A DNA stretch of 64,000 bases from Pseudomonadota bacterium (lineage in GTDB: Bacteria; Desulfobacterota; Binatia; UBA1149). Below, one piece after another: positions 20,472 through 32,022 of this stretch. Both the position numbers and the translations under genes were made by a program. Position 1 is the first letter of the stretch. Every line of letters begins with the position of its first letter. A model generated the notes under the pieces. The model worked only from the letters and a program-made list of their open reading frames with translations. It was not told where the DNA came from and did not search any database. The stretch spans positions 1 through 64,000 of the forward strand of contig JACNKC010000097.1 in NCBI GenBank assembly GCA_014382245.1, in the 5' to 3' direction.

Positions 20472-21502
20472 GCGCGGGCGGCAGGGTCGACGGCCGCGGG
20501 CTCGACGGCCGCGGGCTCGACGGTTGCGTGCTGGTGGAGGCCCCGTGGTTGATGAGCCTTTCTGTTGTCGGCGACGACGCGGTTGAGTACCTGCAGGGCC
20601 GCCTGAGCTGCGACGTGGCGGGGCTGGCCCCTGGGCAGGGCGCCCACGCGCTGTTGCTCACGAGGCAGGGGCGCGTGCAGGAGCTGCTGGCGGTCTACCG
20701 TCGTGCCGATGACCTCTTGCTCGTTGTTGACCGCGGCAGGGCCGACTCGGTGATGGCCGCGCTCGAGGAATTCATCGTGGCCGACGACGTGGAGTTTGAG
20801 TCTTGCGAGCAGGCCGGGTCACTGTTGCTGACGGGCCAGGACGCTCCCGCCTTGCTGGCCGGTGCTGCGTCGGATTTTTCGGAGCGGGATTTGTCGGAGC
20901 TGAACCTTTCGGGCCTGGCTCTCAACCTGCGACGGCGCGCGGACCTCTGCGTGCCGTCCTTCGAGTTGCTGCCCGGTCCGGGCTCAGACCCTGCTCAGTT
21001 GAGCGCCGCTCTGGAAGAACTCGGGGCAAGCAAGGGCGAGCCGGCGTTGCTGGATCGCATGCGGATAGAAAGCGGTACGCCCGCGGTCGGGGTCGACGTG
21101 GACGAGCAGCGGATGGCCATCGAGGCCCGGCTGGAGTGGGCCATTCACTTTGCCAAGGGCTGCTACGTGGGCCAGGAAGTAATCGAGCGCAGCGTCAGCC
21201 GCGGGCGCGTCAACCATCTCCTGGGCCTGCTGCAGATTGACCCGGCCGGCGCCGCTGTCCACGCAGCCGAGCTGGTCGGGTTGCAGGTAGCCGGCGGCAG
21301 CCCTGCCGATGTTGTGACCAGCGTGTCGATGGGCGCGGGGGGAGACAGCGAAGCGGTCCTGGCGTTGGCCTACCTGCCCGCGGCCATGGCCGAGACCGGC
21401 AGCGTGGTCGAGCTGGAGAGAGACGGCGTTGTTCTTGCCCGCGCCACGGTAGTGGAGTGGCCCCGGCCCCACGTGCTGGCGGGCCGGCAATCGCCTGCTT
21501 GA
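20468..21502 (+). CDS. ygfZ: Folate-binding protein YgfZ / GcvT-like
   Basis: Signature KGCYVGQEVIERSVSRGRVN and N-terminal VVGDDAVEYLQGRLSCDV. Confidence 0.88.
   Translation: MSAGGRVDGRGLDGRGLDGCVLVEAPWLMSLSVVGDDAVEYLQGRLSCDVAGLAPGQGAHALLLTRQGRVQELLAVYRRADDLLLVVDRGRADSVMAALEEFIVADDVEFESCEQAGSLLLTGQDAPALLAGAASDFSERDLSELNLSGLALNLRRRADLCVPSFELLPGPGSDPAQLSAALEELGASKGEPALLDRMRIESGTPAVGVDVDEQRMAIEARLEWAIHFAKGCYVGQEVIERSVSRGRVNHLLGLLQIDPAGAAVHAAELVGLQVAGGSPADVVTSVSMGAGGDSEAVLALAYLPAAMAETGSVVELERDGVVLARATVVEWPRPHVLAGRQSPA
20489..20518. repeat. 15-bp perfect tandem duplication (gacggccgcgggctc x2 plus partial)
   Basis: Direct reading of sequence. Confidence 0.95.
20876..20920. repeat. Degenerate 15-bp tandem repeat x3 (FSERD-LSELN-LSGLA)
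   Basis: ttttcggagcgggat / ttgtcggagctgaac / ctttcgggcctggct. Confidence 0.65.
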
Positions 21503-21620
21503 GAAGGGGGGGGGGCGGACGCCTCGCCTTTTGTGCGCAACCGGAGGGTGGCTCGCGCTCTGAGCCGGCCAACGGGTTACACTGCCCGTGGCCTGAAAAC
21601 CAGGCCGTGAAAGACGGCTC

Positions 21621-23015
21621 ATGAAAGGCGACTTCGTCTACGTTGATCTCGAAACCACCGGCACCAGCGCGGTCGCCGACCGCGTGACCGAGGTGGCACT
21701 CATACGCGTGCACGACGGCAAGGAGCTGCGGCGCTGGTCGAGCCTCGTGGACCCCGGCTGCCCGGTCCCGTCGTTCATCACCGGCCTTACTGGCATAAGC
21801 GACGAGATGGTACGAGCGGCGCCGAGCTTCGTTGACCTGGCCGACGACCTGCTCGAAATGCTCGACGGCGCGGTGCTCGTGGCCCACAACGCGCGCTTCG
21901 ATTACGGCTTTCTGCGAGCGGAGTTCAAGCGCGCCAACCGAAGCTTCCAGGCCCGCACGCTTTGCACGGTGCGCTTGGCCCGCAAGCTGTTTCCCGGCCA
22001 CCGCAGCTACGCGCTCAGTGCCCTGCTCGAGCGCCACGACCTCAACTGCGCCGCTCGTCACAGGGCCATGGGAGACATCGAGGCGGTGCTTTCTTTTGTC
22101 GAGATGGCCGAGCGCGAGCTGGGTCGCGACCGGGTCGAGCGGGAAGTCGCCGCCTTGCTCTGCCTGCCCACGCTGCCCGCCGGCCTCGATTCAGACCTGG
22201 TGGCTTCGATTCCCGACAGCCCCGGCGTGTACAGGTTCTACGGCGAGCGGCGATGCCTGCTCTACGTGGGCAAGAGCGTGCGTCTGCGCAGCCGAGTGCT
22301 GTCGCACTTTTCCTCGCAGAGCGCGACCCTGACCGACGCGAGGCTGGCGCGACAGGTGCGCGACGTAGAGTGGACCGAGACGGCTGGTGAGCTCGGTGCC
22401 CTGTTGCTCGAGGCTCGCACCGTCAAGACAGCGCGCCCGCTCTACAACCGCGCGCTCAAGGGAAGCGCGCGCGCCCTGGCCGTCGAACTCGTCGAAGACC
22501 GCGATGGCTACCTCGGCGCACGTCTCACCGACGACTGGGACCCGGCCGACAGTGAGCGCTACTACGGAATGTTTCGTAGTCGTAAAAAGGCCGAGGCCCG
22601 CCTGGACGAGTTGTGCCTGGAACACGAGCTGTGCAGGCGGCGCATGCGCCTGGAGAAGCTGGGCCCCGCTTGTTTCGGCCAGCGCCTGGGACGCTGCCGT
22701 GGTGCCTGCCTGGGGCAGGAGAGCTCCGAGGGTCACAACGCGCGCGTGCGCGTGGCCATGACGGGCCTGCGCCACAAGGCCTGGCCGTGGAAGGGCCCCA
22801 TAGGCATACGCGAGCACAACCGTGCCGGGCGCGTGAGCGAGCTGCACGTCGTTGACCGCTGGCGCCACCTGGCCACGGTGGCCGACGAGGCCCAGTGGTA
22901 CGACAACCCGGTGCTGCCCGACAGCAGAAGCCCTGATCGCGACGTATATCGTCTGCTGGTGCAGCAGCTGTTCTCGGGTGCCGCCCGGGCAAAAATAGAA
23001 ATAGTCCAGCTCTGA
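21621..23015 (+). CDS. DEDDh exonuclease (DnaQ-like) fused to UvrC/Cho-type GIY-YIG nuclease
   Basis: VYVDLETTGTSAVADRVTEVALIRV, VAHNARFDYGFL, ARHRAMGDIEAV; then IPDSPGVYRFYGERRCLLYVGKSVRLRSRVLSHF. Confidence 0.92.
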   Translation: MKGDFVYVDLETTGTSAVADRVTEVALIRVHDGKELRRWSSLVDPGCPVPSFITGLTGISDEMVRAAPSFVDLADDLLEMLDGAVLVAHNARFDYGFLRAEFKRANRSFQARTLCTVRLARKLFPGHRSYALSALLERHDLNCAARHRAMGDIEAVLSFVEMAERELGRDRVEREVAALLCLPTLPAGLDSDLVASIPDSPGVYRFYGERRCLLYVGKSVRLRSRVLSHFSSQSATLTDARLARQVRDVEWTETAGELGALLLEARTVKTARPLYNRALKGSARALAVELVEDRDGYLGARLTDDWDPADSERYYGMFRSRKKAEARLDELCLEHELCRRRMRLEKLGPACFGQRLGRCRGACLGQESSEGHNARVRVAMTGLRHKAWPWKGPIGIREHNRAGRVSELHVVDRWRHLATVADEAQWYDNPVLPDSRSPDRDVYRLLVQQLFSGAARAKIEIVQL

Positions 23016-23064
23016 ACACGCCCTGCGCCCAGCGGCAGGCGCTTGCCCTTGAGAGGGTTGCGGG

Positions 23065-25095
23065 TTGCCGCAACTATGGGTCACGGTGCTTATCGATCTC
23101 GTACTCCTGCTGGCCATAGCCTGCGCGGGCCTGTTGGTCGGGCGGCTGCTGGGCCTGCCGGCCATGGTGTCCTGGCTTCTGGCCGGCGTTGTTGCCGGCC
23201 CGGCCGGCCTGGGCCTGCTCGGCTACAGCGACAACCTCGGCCGCCTGGCCGAGCTGGGTGTTGCCCTGCTGCTGTTCGGCGTTGGCGTGGAGTTCTCGCT
23301 GGTGGGTCTTCGCCAGCGGCTGGTCCGCTTGCTCGCTACCGGTGGTGCCCAGGTGGTCGTGACGGCCGGGGCCACGACGCTGCTGTTTCACGAAATGGGG
23401 CTCACCATGCAGGCGGCCGTCGTGGCGGGCATGCTGGTGTCGCTGTCGAGCACCGCGGTGGTGTTCCGGCTCTACTCGGTCAGCGGTGAGCTGAGCGCTC
23501 CGCACGGCCAGGCGGCGGCCGGCGTGCTGCTGTTCCAGGACCTCGCGCTGGTGGCCATGATGATGGTGCTGCCGCTGCTCGGTGGTGCCGCCAACGCTTC
23601 GGCGTTGGAGCTGGCCATGGGGGTCGCGCGGGCGGTCGCGGCGGTTGTGTTCCTGCTGGTCGCCGCGCGCGCGTTGTTGCCGCCCTTGCTCGAGCTGGCG
23701 GCGCGGGCTGGCGCCGCGGAGTTGTTTCCGCCGCTGGCCCTGCTGGTGGCGCTTGGCACGGCCATGGGCGCGTCGGCGCTGGGCTTGTCGCTGCCCGTGG
23801 GTGCTTTCCTGGCCGGCCTGGCCTTGTCGGGCAGTCCCTACGCCCAGCAGGCCACGGCCGAGTTGTTGCCACTCAGGGACGCGTTTCTCGCGGTGTTTTT
23901 TACGAGCGTGGGGCTGCTGTTCGCTCCCTCCGAAATCGGCTCCGGCGGCTTGCTGGTGTTGGCGATGCTCGCCGCCGTGCTGCTCAAGGGCGCGGTTTCG
24001 GCCGCAGTGGTGGCCCTGGGTTGGCGTTCTGTTCGCGTGGGCCTGATGGCGGGCGTAGGCCTGGCCCAGGTGGGCGAGTTCTCCTTCGTGCTCGGGCAGG
24101 AAGCCCTGGGCCTGGGCCTGATCGACGACGCGTTCTTCCAGGGTTTTCTCGGCGCGGCCATACTGAGCATGGCCGTTACGCCTTTTGCCACCCAGGCGGC
24201 GCGGCGGCTTTACGACAGCGATATCAGCGCGCCGGGCGGCGACACCCAACAGGCCAACACGCGAGCGGCTGCTCCGGGCAACGAGAGCGTGCTGCTGCTC
24301 GGCTACGGGCAGGCGGGACGCGCCATGGCCCGCGTGCTCGACTCCTCGGGCCTGTCGTTCGTGGCCCTTGATCTCGCCGTTGACCGAGTGAACGAGGGTG
24401 TGGGCGATGGCCACGATCTGCGTTTCGGCGACGCCTCGCGGCGCGCCACCCTCGAGGCCGCCGGTGGCGCCAATTGCAGGGCCGTGGTCGTAGCGCTGGG
24501 CGATCCCTGGGCCACGCGCGCGGCAGTCAGGTTGCTCCGGCAGATGAACCCGGATGCGCCGATCCTGGCGCGCGCGGGTAACGATGAAGAAATATCGGTG
24601 CTCGAAAAGCTCGGTGCCGACGAGGTCATAAGCACCGGTTTCGAATCGTCGGTGCACCTGCTCGCTACCCTCCTCGAGCGCCTGGGTGTGCCGCGTCACG
24701 TCGCGCGGGTGCAGGAGTCGATACTGCGCATGGATGCTTACGGCGTGCTGAGGGGTCACGCGGCCTCGGCGCAGTTGTTGCCCGAGGTGGATAAGCTGCT
24801 CAGGGGCGGCACGCTGGTGACGGCCGAGGTCATGCAGGGCAGCCGCGCTTGCGGCGGCAGCCTGGCCAGGCTCGTGGCGTCGATATCCGGCGAGCAGGCG
24901 GCCGGCGAGCAAACTCCCGCCGAAGAAATGGCGGCAGTTCTTTCGCTGGTGAGGGACGAGCAGCCGATCTCCAACCCGCCGCCTTCTACCATTCTTGAGG
25001 CCGGTGACCTGCTTGTGCTCTACGGTCCGCACGCGGGCATAGACGCGGTGCTGCGCCAGCTCGAACCCCCCGCCGACGACGACCCCAGGGCCTGA
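23065..25095 (+). CDS. CPA2 monovalent cation:H+ antiporter with TrkA-N/RCK domains (KefB-like)
   Basis: ~12 TM; GVGVEFSLVGLRQRL, VSLSSTAVV, LGLSLPVGAFLAGLALS; then VLLLGYGQAGRAMARVLDSSGL. Confidence 0.9.
   Translation: MPQLWVTVLIDLVLLLAIACAGLLVGRLLGLPAMVSWLLAGVVAGPAGLGLLGYSDNLGRLAELGVALLLFGVGVEFSLVGLRQRLVRLLATGGAQVVVTAGATTLLFHEMGLTMQAAVVAGMLVSLSSTAVVFRLYSVSGELSAPHGQAAAGVLLFQDLALVAMMMVLPLLGGAANASALELAMGVARAVAAVVFLLVAARALLPPLLELAARAGAAELFPPLALLVALGTAMGASALGLSLPVGAFLAGLALSGSPYAQQATAELLPLRDAFLAVFFTSVGLLFAPSEIGSGGLLVLAMLAAVLLKGAVSAAVVALGWRSVRVGLMAGVGLAQVGEFSFVLGQEALGLGLIDDAFFQGFLGAAILSMAVTPFATQAARRLYDSDISAPGGDTQQANTRAAAPGNESVLLLGYGQAGRAMARVLDSSGLSFVALDLAVDRVNEGVGDGHDLRFGDASRRATLEAAGGANCRAVVVALGDPWATRAAVRLLRQMNPDAPILARAGNDEEISVLEKLGADEVISTGFESSVHLLATLLERLGVPRHVARVQESILRMDAYGVLRGHAASAQLLPEVDKLLRGGTLVTAEVMQGSRACGGSLARLVASISGEQAAGEQTPAEEMAAVLSLVRDEQPISNPPPSTILEAGDLLVLYGPHAGIDAVLRQLEPPADDDPRA
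24889..24918. repeat. Degenerate 15-bp tandem duplication (ggcgagcaggcggcc/ggcgagcaaactccc)
   Basis: Direct reading; GEQAA-GEQTP. Confidence 0.6.
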
Positions 25096-25103
25096 CAATC
25101 GAC

Positions 25104-26333
25104 GTGGCTGCCTGCTCGGACAAGCTGGAGTTTTCGGTTGTAGACTCCCTGCTCGGCATCGACTCAGAACAGTGGAACCAACTGGTCGACGCCGACGATC
25201 CCTTTCACGAGTGGGGCTTTCTCGCTTCGCTGGAACTGTCGGGAGTGGTTGGCGCCGGTACGTCCTGGCAACCCGCCTACCTGCTTGCAGAAAAGGGCGG
25301 GCAACTCGTCGGCGCGCTGGCCAGCTGGATCCGCTACGACTCTTACGGCGAGTTCGTGTTCGACTGGCACTGGGCCGATGCTTACCAGCGCGCGGGCCTG
25401 CCCTACTATCCCAAGCTCACCGTGGGCTTACCCTTCACGCCGGTCACCACGCGGCGCTTTCTCGTTCACCCCGATCACCCGCGTCTCGAAACAGCCGCCG
25501 GTCTCGTTGAACATTTACTGGCGTTTGCCGTCGAGCAGAAACTATCGGGCGTGCATTTTCTTTTTGTAACCGAGGAGGAGCAGCAGTTACTCGCCGAGCA
25601 CGATTTCATGTCGCGCCTGCAGCCCGAGTTCCTGTGGCGCAACTCGGACTACGGCGACTTCGATGATTTTGCTGGCTCACTCAGGTCGAAGAAGCGCAAG
25701 CAGGTTATCCTCGAGCGACGGCAGGTGGCCGACGGCGGACTGGCGATCGAAACGCTGGGTGGCGCTCAGCTCACAGACGCCGACATGGATGCGCTGTGGT
25801 CTTTCTACCACGACACCACCGGCCGCAAGTGGGGCGAGCGTTACCTCAACCGCGACACCTTTGAGAACTGGCGGCAGCGCTGCGCCGAACGCGTGGTCGT
25901 GGTGCTCGCCCGTGACGGCGACCGTGCGGTGGCGGGGACGTTTAATTTTTTTCGCGGTTCGGCGCTGTACGGTCGCTACTGGGGGGCGGTAGAAAACCTG
26001 CCGCTGATGCACTTCGAGTGCTGCTACTATCGGCTCATCGACTTTGCCATCGAGCGCGGGCTGAAGAGCTTTGACGCGGGCGTGCAGGGTGAGCACAAGT
26101 TCCTGCGCGGTTTCGAGGCCCGGCCGGTTTACAGCGCCCACTGGCTGTCTCACCCCCCTGCGCGCCAGGCCGTGGGCAGCTACCTTGAGCAGGAGAGGGA
26201 GCAGGTGCGCCGCGTGGTGGAAGGTTATAATCGTGTTTCCCCGCTTAAAACGGTCAGGGCCCGCGCGGCCGACCAGGCGGAGGTCTTCAAAAAGCCCCGA
26301 AAAAGGCGTATTAATCAGCGTAGAAATGAGTGA
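25104..26333 (+). CDS. GNAT/FemAB-like protein (COG3146/DUF482 type)
   Basis: FHEWGFLASLELSGVVG..PYYPKLTVGLPFTPVTTRRFL..LMHFECCYYRLIDFAIERGLKSFDAGVQGEHKFLRGFE. Confidence 0.85.
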   Translation: MAACSDKLEFSVVDSLLGIDSEQWNQLVDADDPFHEWGFLASLELSGVVGAGTSWQPAYLLAEKGGQLVGALASWIRYDSYGEFVFDWHWADAYQRAGLPYYPKLTVGLPFTPVTTRRFLVHPDHPRLETAAGLVEHLLAFAVEQKLSGVHFLFVTEEEQQLLAEHDFMSRLQPEFLWRNSDYGDFDDFAGSLRSKKRKQVILERRQVADGGLAIETLGGAQLTDADMDALWSFYHDTTGRKWGERYLNRDTFENWRQRCAERVVVVLARDGDRAVAGTFNFFRGSALYGRYWGAVENLPLMHFECCYYRLIDFAIERGLKSFDAGVQGEHKFLRGFEARPVYSAHWLSHPPARQAVGSYLEQEREQVRRVVEGYNRVSPLKTVRARAADQAEVFKKPRKRRINQRRNE

Positions 26334-26756
26334 TTCGAGTCAGTTTGCAGCCGCGTGGGCCGGGCCGCGCAACGCCCGGGATGCAGCCGACCGTTTGAAC
26401 GGCCGCGACAGCAGTGGCGAGGGCCAGCTGCTCACCCGTCGGCGGGCGGCGCTCAAGCGGCCGTCGATGTACCGGGTGCTGGTGCTCAACGACGACTACA
26501 CCCCCATGGAATTCGTGGTCTGGATACTCGAGGCGGTGTTTTACAAGCCCCACGAAGAGGCCGTGCGGCTCATGCTGGACGTGCACAACGAGGGCAAGGG
26601 TTGCTGCGGTGTCTACGCCCACGACACGGCTCGCACCAAGGCGGCGCAGGTTCACGAACTGGCGCAGCGCCACGAGCATCCCCTCGAATGCAGGATAGAG
26701 GTTGCCGAGGGCGAAGATGAAGGAGCCGACGACAGCGGACGGCAGGGTGATGGCGC

Positions 26757-26760
<4 letters not shown>
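26326..26760 (+). CDS. clpS: ATP-dependent Clp protease adaptor ClpS
   Basis: [50 protein letters not shown]. Confidence 0.93.
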
Positions 26761-29089
<2,329 letters not shown>

Positions 29090-29108
<19 letters not shown>

Positions 29109-30049
29109 TCGCTGGCGCGACGTATAATCACCACGCGGCCCACGAGCTTGTCGTCCACGCCTTGGGCCGCGTCGGACACATCGAGCCGGCTGCCCACGCC
29201 CTGCAGCAACTTTACGCGCCCGCCAACACGCACGAATCCCTTGACCCGCAGCGGCGAAGTTTTGAGCAGCTCGGCCTCGAGCTGTACGAGGTCGCTGTCA
29301 TCGGCCACACCGATGACCTCGCTCGCGAAGTGCTCGTGGTCGTGTTCGTCGTGCGTCCCGTGCGCCGGTGCGCGTCGCTGCTCGCGCGCCTGTTGGTCGT
29401 CGGCCGGTTGCGACGGTTGTGGAGTGAAAAGTACCGACGGGTCCACCTGGCAGTGGCTCGCGTGAAGCAGGGGCGCGTCGGGTTCCATGGCCCGCAGCCG
29501 GGCTTCGATGGCCGGAAGCGCCGAGCCGGGCACGAGGTCTATCTTGTTGAGCAGCAGCAGGTCGGCCGAGCTTACCTGCTGCTCAAAAGTGCCATCGAGG
29601 TCGCGCTGCTCGTACACCTGCAGGGCGTCGACCACCACCAGGGCCGCGTCGTCAGCCAGCCAGGAGTTTACGGGCTCGCGCCACAGCTGCACCAGGGTAT
29701 CGTAGGGCAGGGCGACGCCCGAGGTCTCGATGATGATGCGATCCGGGTCGACGCTTTCGCGCAGCTCCTGCAAGGTGTCGAGCAGTTCGTCGGAGAGCTG
29801 GCAGCACACGCAGCCGCCCTCAAGCTCTACCGTGGCCTGTCCGCCCTGGCCGATGAGGGCGGCATCGAGGCCGAGCTCGCCGAATTCGTTGGTGACGATG
29901 CCAACTTTCACTCCCTTGGCGATGGCGTCGTCGAGCAGGTGGCGAACGAGCGTGGTTTTGCCCGACCCGAGAAAGCCCGACACCAGGAGCACCGCGACAC
30001 CCCCTCGGATGTCCGCGGTAGCCGCCGGGTTCTTTTTATCGGCGGGCAC
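29090..30049 (-). CDS. CobW/G3E-family GTPase metallochaperone
   Basis: VLLVSGFLGSGKTTLVRHLL Walker A, EGGCVCCQL CxCC motif, NKIDLV, His-rich HGTHDEHDHEH. Confidence 0.93.
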
Positions 30050-30055
30050 CCCTGC

Positions 30056-30739
30056 TCACGCCGCCGTGCTGTTGCGCAGGTCGCCCGCGAACCAGTGCCT
30101 GAGAAGGCGAGTGGTTTGCAGGTCCTGGGCAGCGTCGAGCAGGGTTTCGATGTCTTCGGGTCGATCGAGGTCCAGCGCAAAGCCGGCGAGATCGAGCACG
30201 GTGCAGGGCAGGCCGGCCTGTTGGCAGGCGTTTACGTGCGCGGCCAGGCTCTCGCCCTCGAAGCGCGGTTGCATGACCGTGGGTGGGCTGAGCAGCAGGC
30301 CGTTGGTGCCGCCGGGGGACCCCGATCGCACCAGCAGCACCGACCGGCGCGGGGAATCGAGCTCAAACAGTTCGTCGATTTCACTGGACCGCAGCAGCGG
30401 TACGTCGCCGGGAATGGCCAGCAGCCGGGTAGCCCCGCGCTGCTCGAGTTGCTCGGCGGCCCAGGCCACCGCGCCGTTGAGTCCCAGGGCTCGGCCCTGG
30501 AGCTGGCGTTCGTCCAGCGCGAGGACGCCCCGCGACCTCGCCCGCTCGAGCAGCACCGGGTCGCTGCTCACCACTGCCGGCAGGTCGAGTGCGCGTGAGC
30601 CGACCAGCGCCGCCAGCATGTCGTCGAGCATGGCCAGGGCGAGGGCTTCTCGGCGCGACGGGTCCAGCCGTTGGCCCAGTCTCTGCTTGGCCCCGGTGGT
30701 GGATCGCACGGGTATGACGGCGGCGTTCACGGCGCGCAA
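30056..30739 (-). CDS. cofC: 2-phospholactate/phosphoenolpyruvate guanylyltransferase CofC-like (F420 biosynthesis)
   Basis: AVIPVRSTTGAKQRLGQRLDPSRREALALAMLDDML, LLAIPGDVPLLRSSEID, GTNGLLLSPP. Confidence 0.87.
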   Translation of the reverse strand: MRAVNAAVIPVRSTTGAKQRLGQRLDPSRREALALAMLDDMLAALVGSRALDLPAVVSSDPVLLERARSRGVLALDERQLQGRALGLNGAVAWAAEQLEQRGATRLLAIPGDVPLLRSSEIDELFELDSPRRSVLLVRSGSPGGTNGLLLSPPTVMQPRFEGESLAAHVNACQQAGLPCTVLDLAGFALDLDRPEDIETLLDAAQDLQTTRLLRHWFAGDLRNSTAA

Positions 30740-30886
30740 GTTACTTCAGAGCCCCACTGGTGTAAAGCAGCCAGGCTTCCGGTGGGGTAGGAGGCGGCGT
30801 GGCAGGGCTGTCTCCCCTTCGCGAGAAAGGAGAGCGCGGCCTTTTTTTGCCCGCCGTGGATGGCTGGGCTATAAGTCCGTTCGCCG

Positions 30887-31507
30887 TTGCGTATTGTAGG
30901 CGGAAAGTTCAAGGGGCGCAGGTTGGCAGCCGTGCCGGGCAAGGGCACTCGGCCCACGGCTGACCGGGTGCGCGAGGCCCTGTTCAACCGACTGCTGGTT
31001 CGCTACGAGTTGGAGGGGGCCAGCTTGCTCGACCTGTTTGCGGGCAGTGGCGCGCTGGGCCTGGAGGGCTTGAGTCGTGGGGCGGCCGAGTTGTTGAGCG
31101 TGGAACGAGATCGCGGGGCGGTGGCTGTGGTAGAGGCCAACTTTGAGCGCTGTGGCTTGCGAGCAGATGGTACGCAGGCCGGTGGTACTCGGCCAGATGG
31201 TCTGCAAGCGGAAGTGCTGGGCGTAGCGGTGGCTGCTGCGCTCGGCAGGCTCGCGCGCGAGGGGCGGGTTTTTGACGGTGTTTTTGTTGATCCGCCATAC
31301 GCGGGCCCGCTGGCACTGGAAACCCTTGAGACGCTGGGTGGCCTGGAGCTGTTGGGGCCGGGCGGCTGGGTGAGCGTTGAAACTGACCGCCAGGCCCGGC
31401 TTCCCGACTCGACTGGTAGCCTGCTGCTGGTAAGAAGAGACGATTACGGCGACACTGCGCTGTGGTTGTATGAAGCCGGTGCGAGGCGGCAGGGGAATCG
31501 AGCATGA
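30887..31507 (+). CDS. rsmD: 16S rRNA (guanine(966)-N(2))-methyltransferase RsmD
   Basis: RIVGGKFKGRRLAAVPG..TRPTADRVREALFNRL, LLDLFAGSGALGLEGLSRGA, VFVDPPY; TTG start. Confidence 0.93.
   Translation: MRIVGGKFKGRRLAAVPGKGTRPTADRVREALFNRLLVRYELEGASLLDLFAGSGALGLEGLSRGAAELLSVERDRGAVAVVEANFERCGLRADGTQAGGTRPDGLQAEVLGVAVAAALGRLAREGRVFDGVFVDPPYAGPLALETLETLGGLELLGPGGWVSVETDRQARLPDSTGSLLLVRRDDYGDTALWLYEAGARRQGNRA
31163..31207. repeat. Degenerate 15-bp tandem repeat x3 in rsmD (ADGTQ-AGGTR-PDGLQ)
   Basis: gcagatggtacgcag / gccggtggtactcgg / ccagatggtctgcaa. Confidence 0.7.
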
Positions 31508-31520
31508 AGGGAGTCATTAA

Positions 31521-32012
31521 GTGAGCACAAGGACAGCCGTATACCCGGGTTCGTTTGACCCGGTGACCAACGGGCATCTGGACATAGTGGAGAGGGCCTT
31601 GGCCCTGTTTGACCACCTGCGCATCGCGGTGGCCTACAACAAGGACAAGCCCGGGGGCTTGTTTACCCGCGAAGATCGCGAGGCGATGATAGCCGAGGCC
31701 ACGAGCCAGTACGGTGATCGCGTGTCGGTGGATTCGTTTCACGGACTGCTGGTCGACTACGCGCGCGACAACGGCGCGGGGGCGGTGATACGCGGGCTGA
31801 GAGCGGTGGCCGATTTTGACTACGAGTTCCAGATGGCGTTGATGAACCGTCACCTCTGCACTGATGTGCAGACTGTTTTTCTTATGGCCGACGAAGCGCA
31901 TTTTTACACGAGCTCCAGTCTCATACGCGAGGTCGCCACTCTCGGTGGCGACGTGTCGGCGCAGGTTCCGCCGTGTGTCCTTCGCGCGCTCAACGATAAA
32001 TTTTCAAAATGA
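31521..32012 (+). CDS. coaD: Pantetheine-phosphate adenylyltransferase CoaD
   Basis: AVYPGSFDPVTNGHLDIVERAL, GAVIRGLRAVADFDYEFQMALMNRHL, YTSSSLIREVA. Confidence 0.97.
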   Translation: MSTRTAVYPGSFDPVTNGHLDIVERALALFDHLRIAVAYNKDKPGGLFTREDREAMIAEATSQYGDRVSVDSFHGLLVDYARDNGAGAVIRGLRAVADFDYEFQMALMNRHLCTDVQTVFLMADEAHFYTSSSLIREVATLGGDVSAQVPPCVLRALNDKFSK

Positions 32013-32022
32013 GGAGCTGGGC

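Noticed and set aside
23074-25098. 674-aa minus-strand ORF opposite the KefB-like antiporter
   Set aside because: Exact antisense of a well-supported membrane protein; Arg/Gln/His-rich low-quality translation typical of GC-rich antisense frames
29162-30598. 478-aa plus-strand ORF across cobW/cofC
   Set aside because: Antisense shadow frame of two confident genes
30790-30850. Possible terminator or sRNA in the cofC-rsmD divergent gap (short stem TCTCC..GGAGA then T7)
   Set aside because: Stem only ~5 bp and ~13 nt from the T-run; weak, no matching upstream gene on the plus strand
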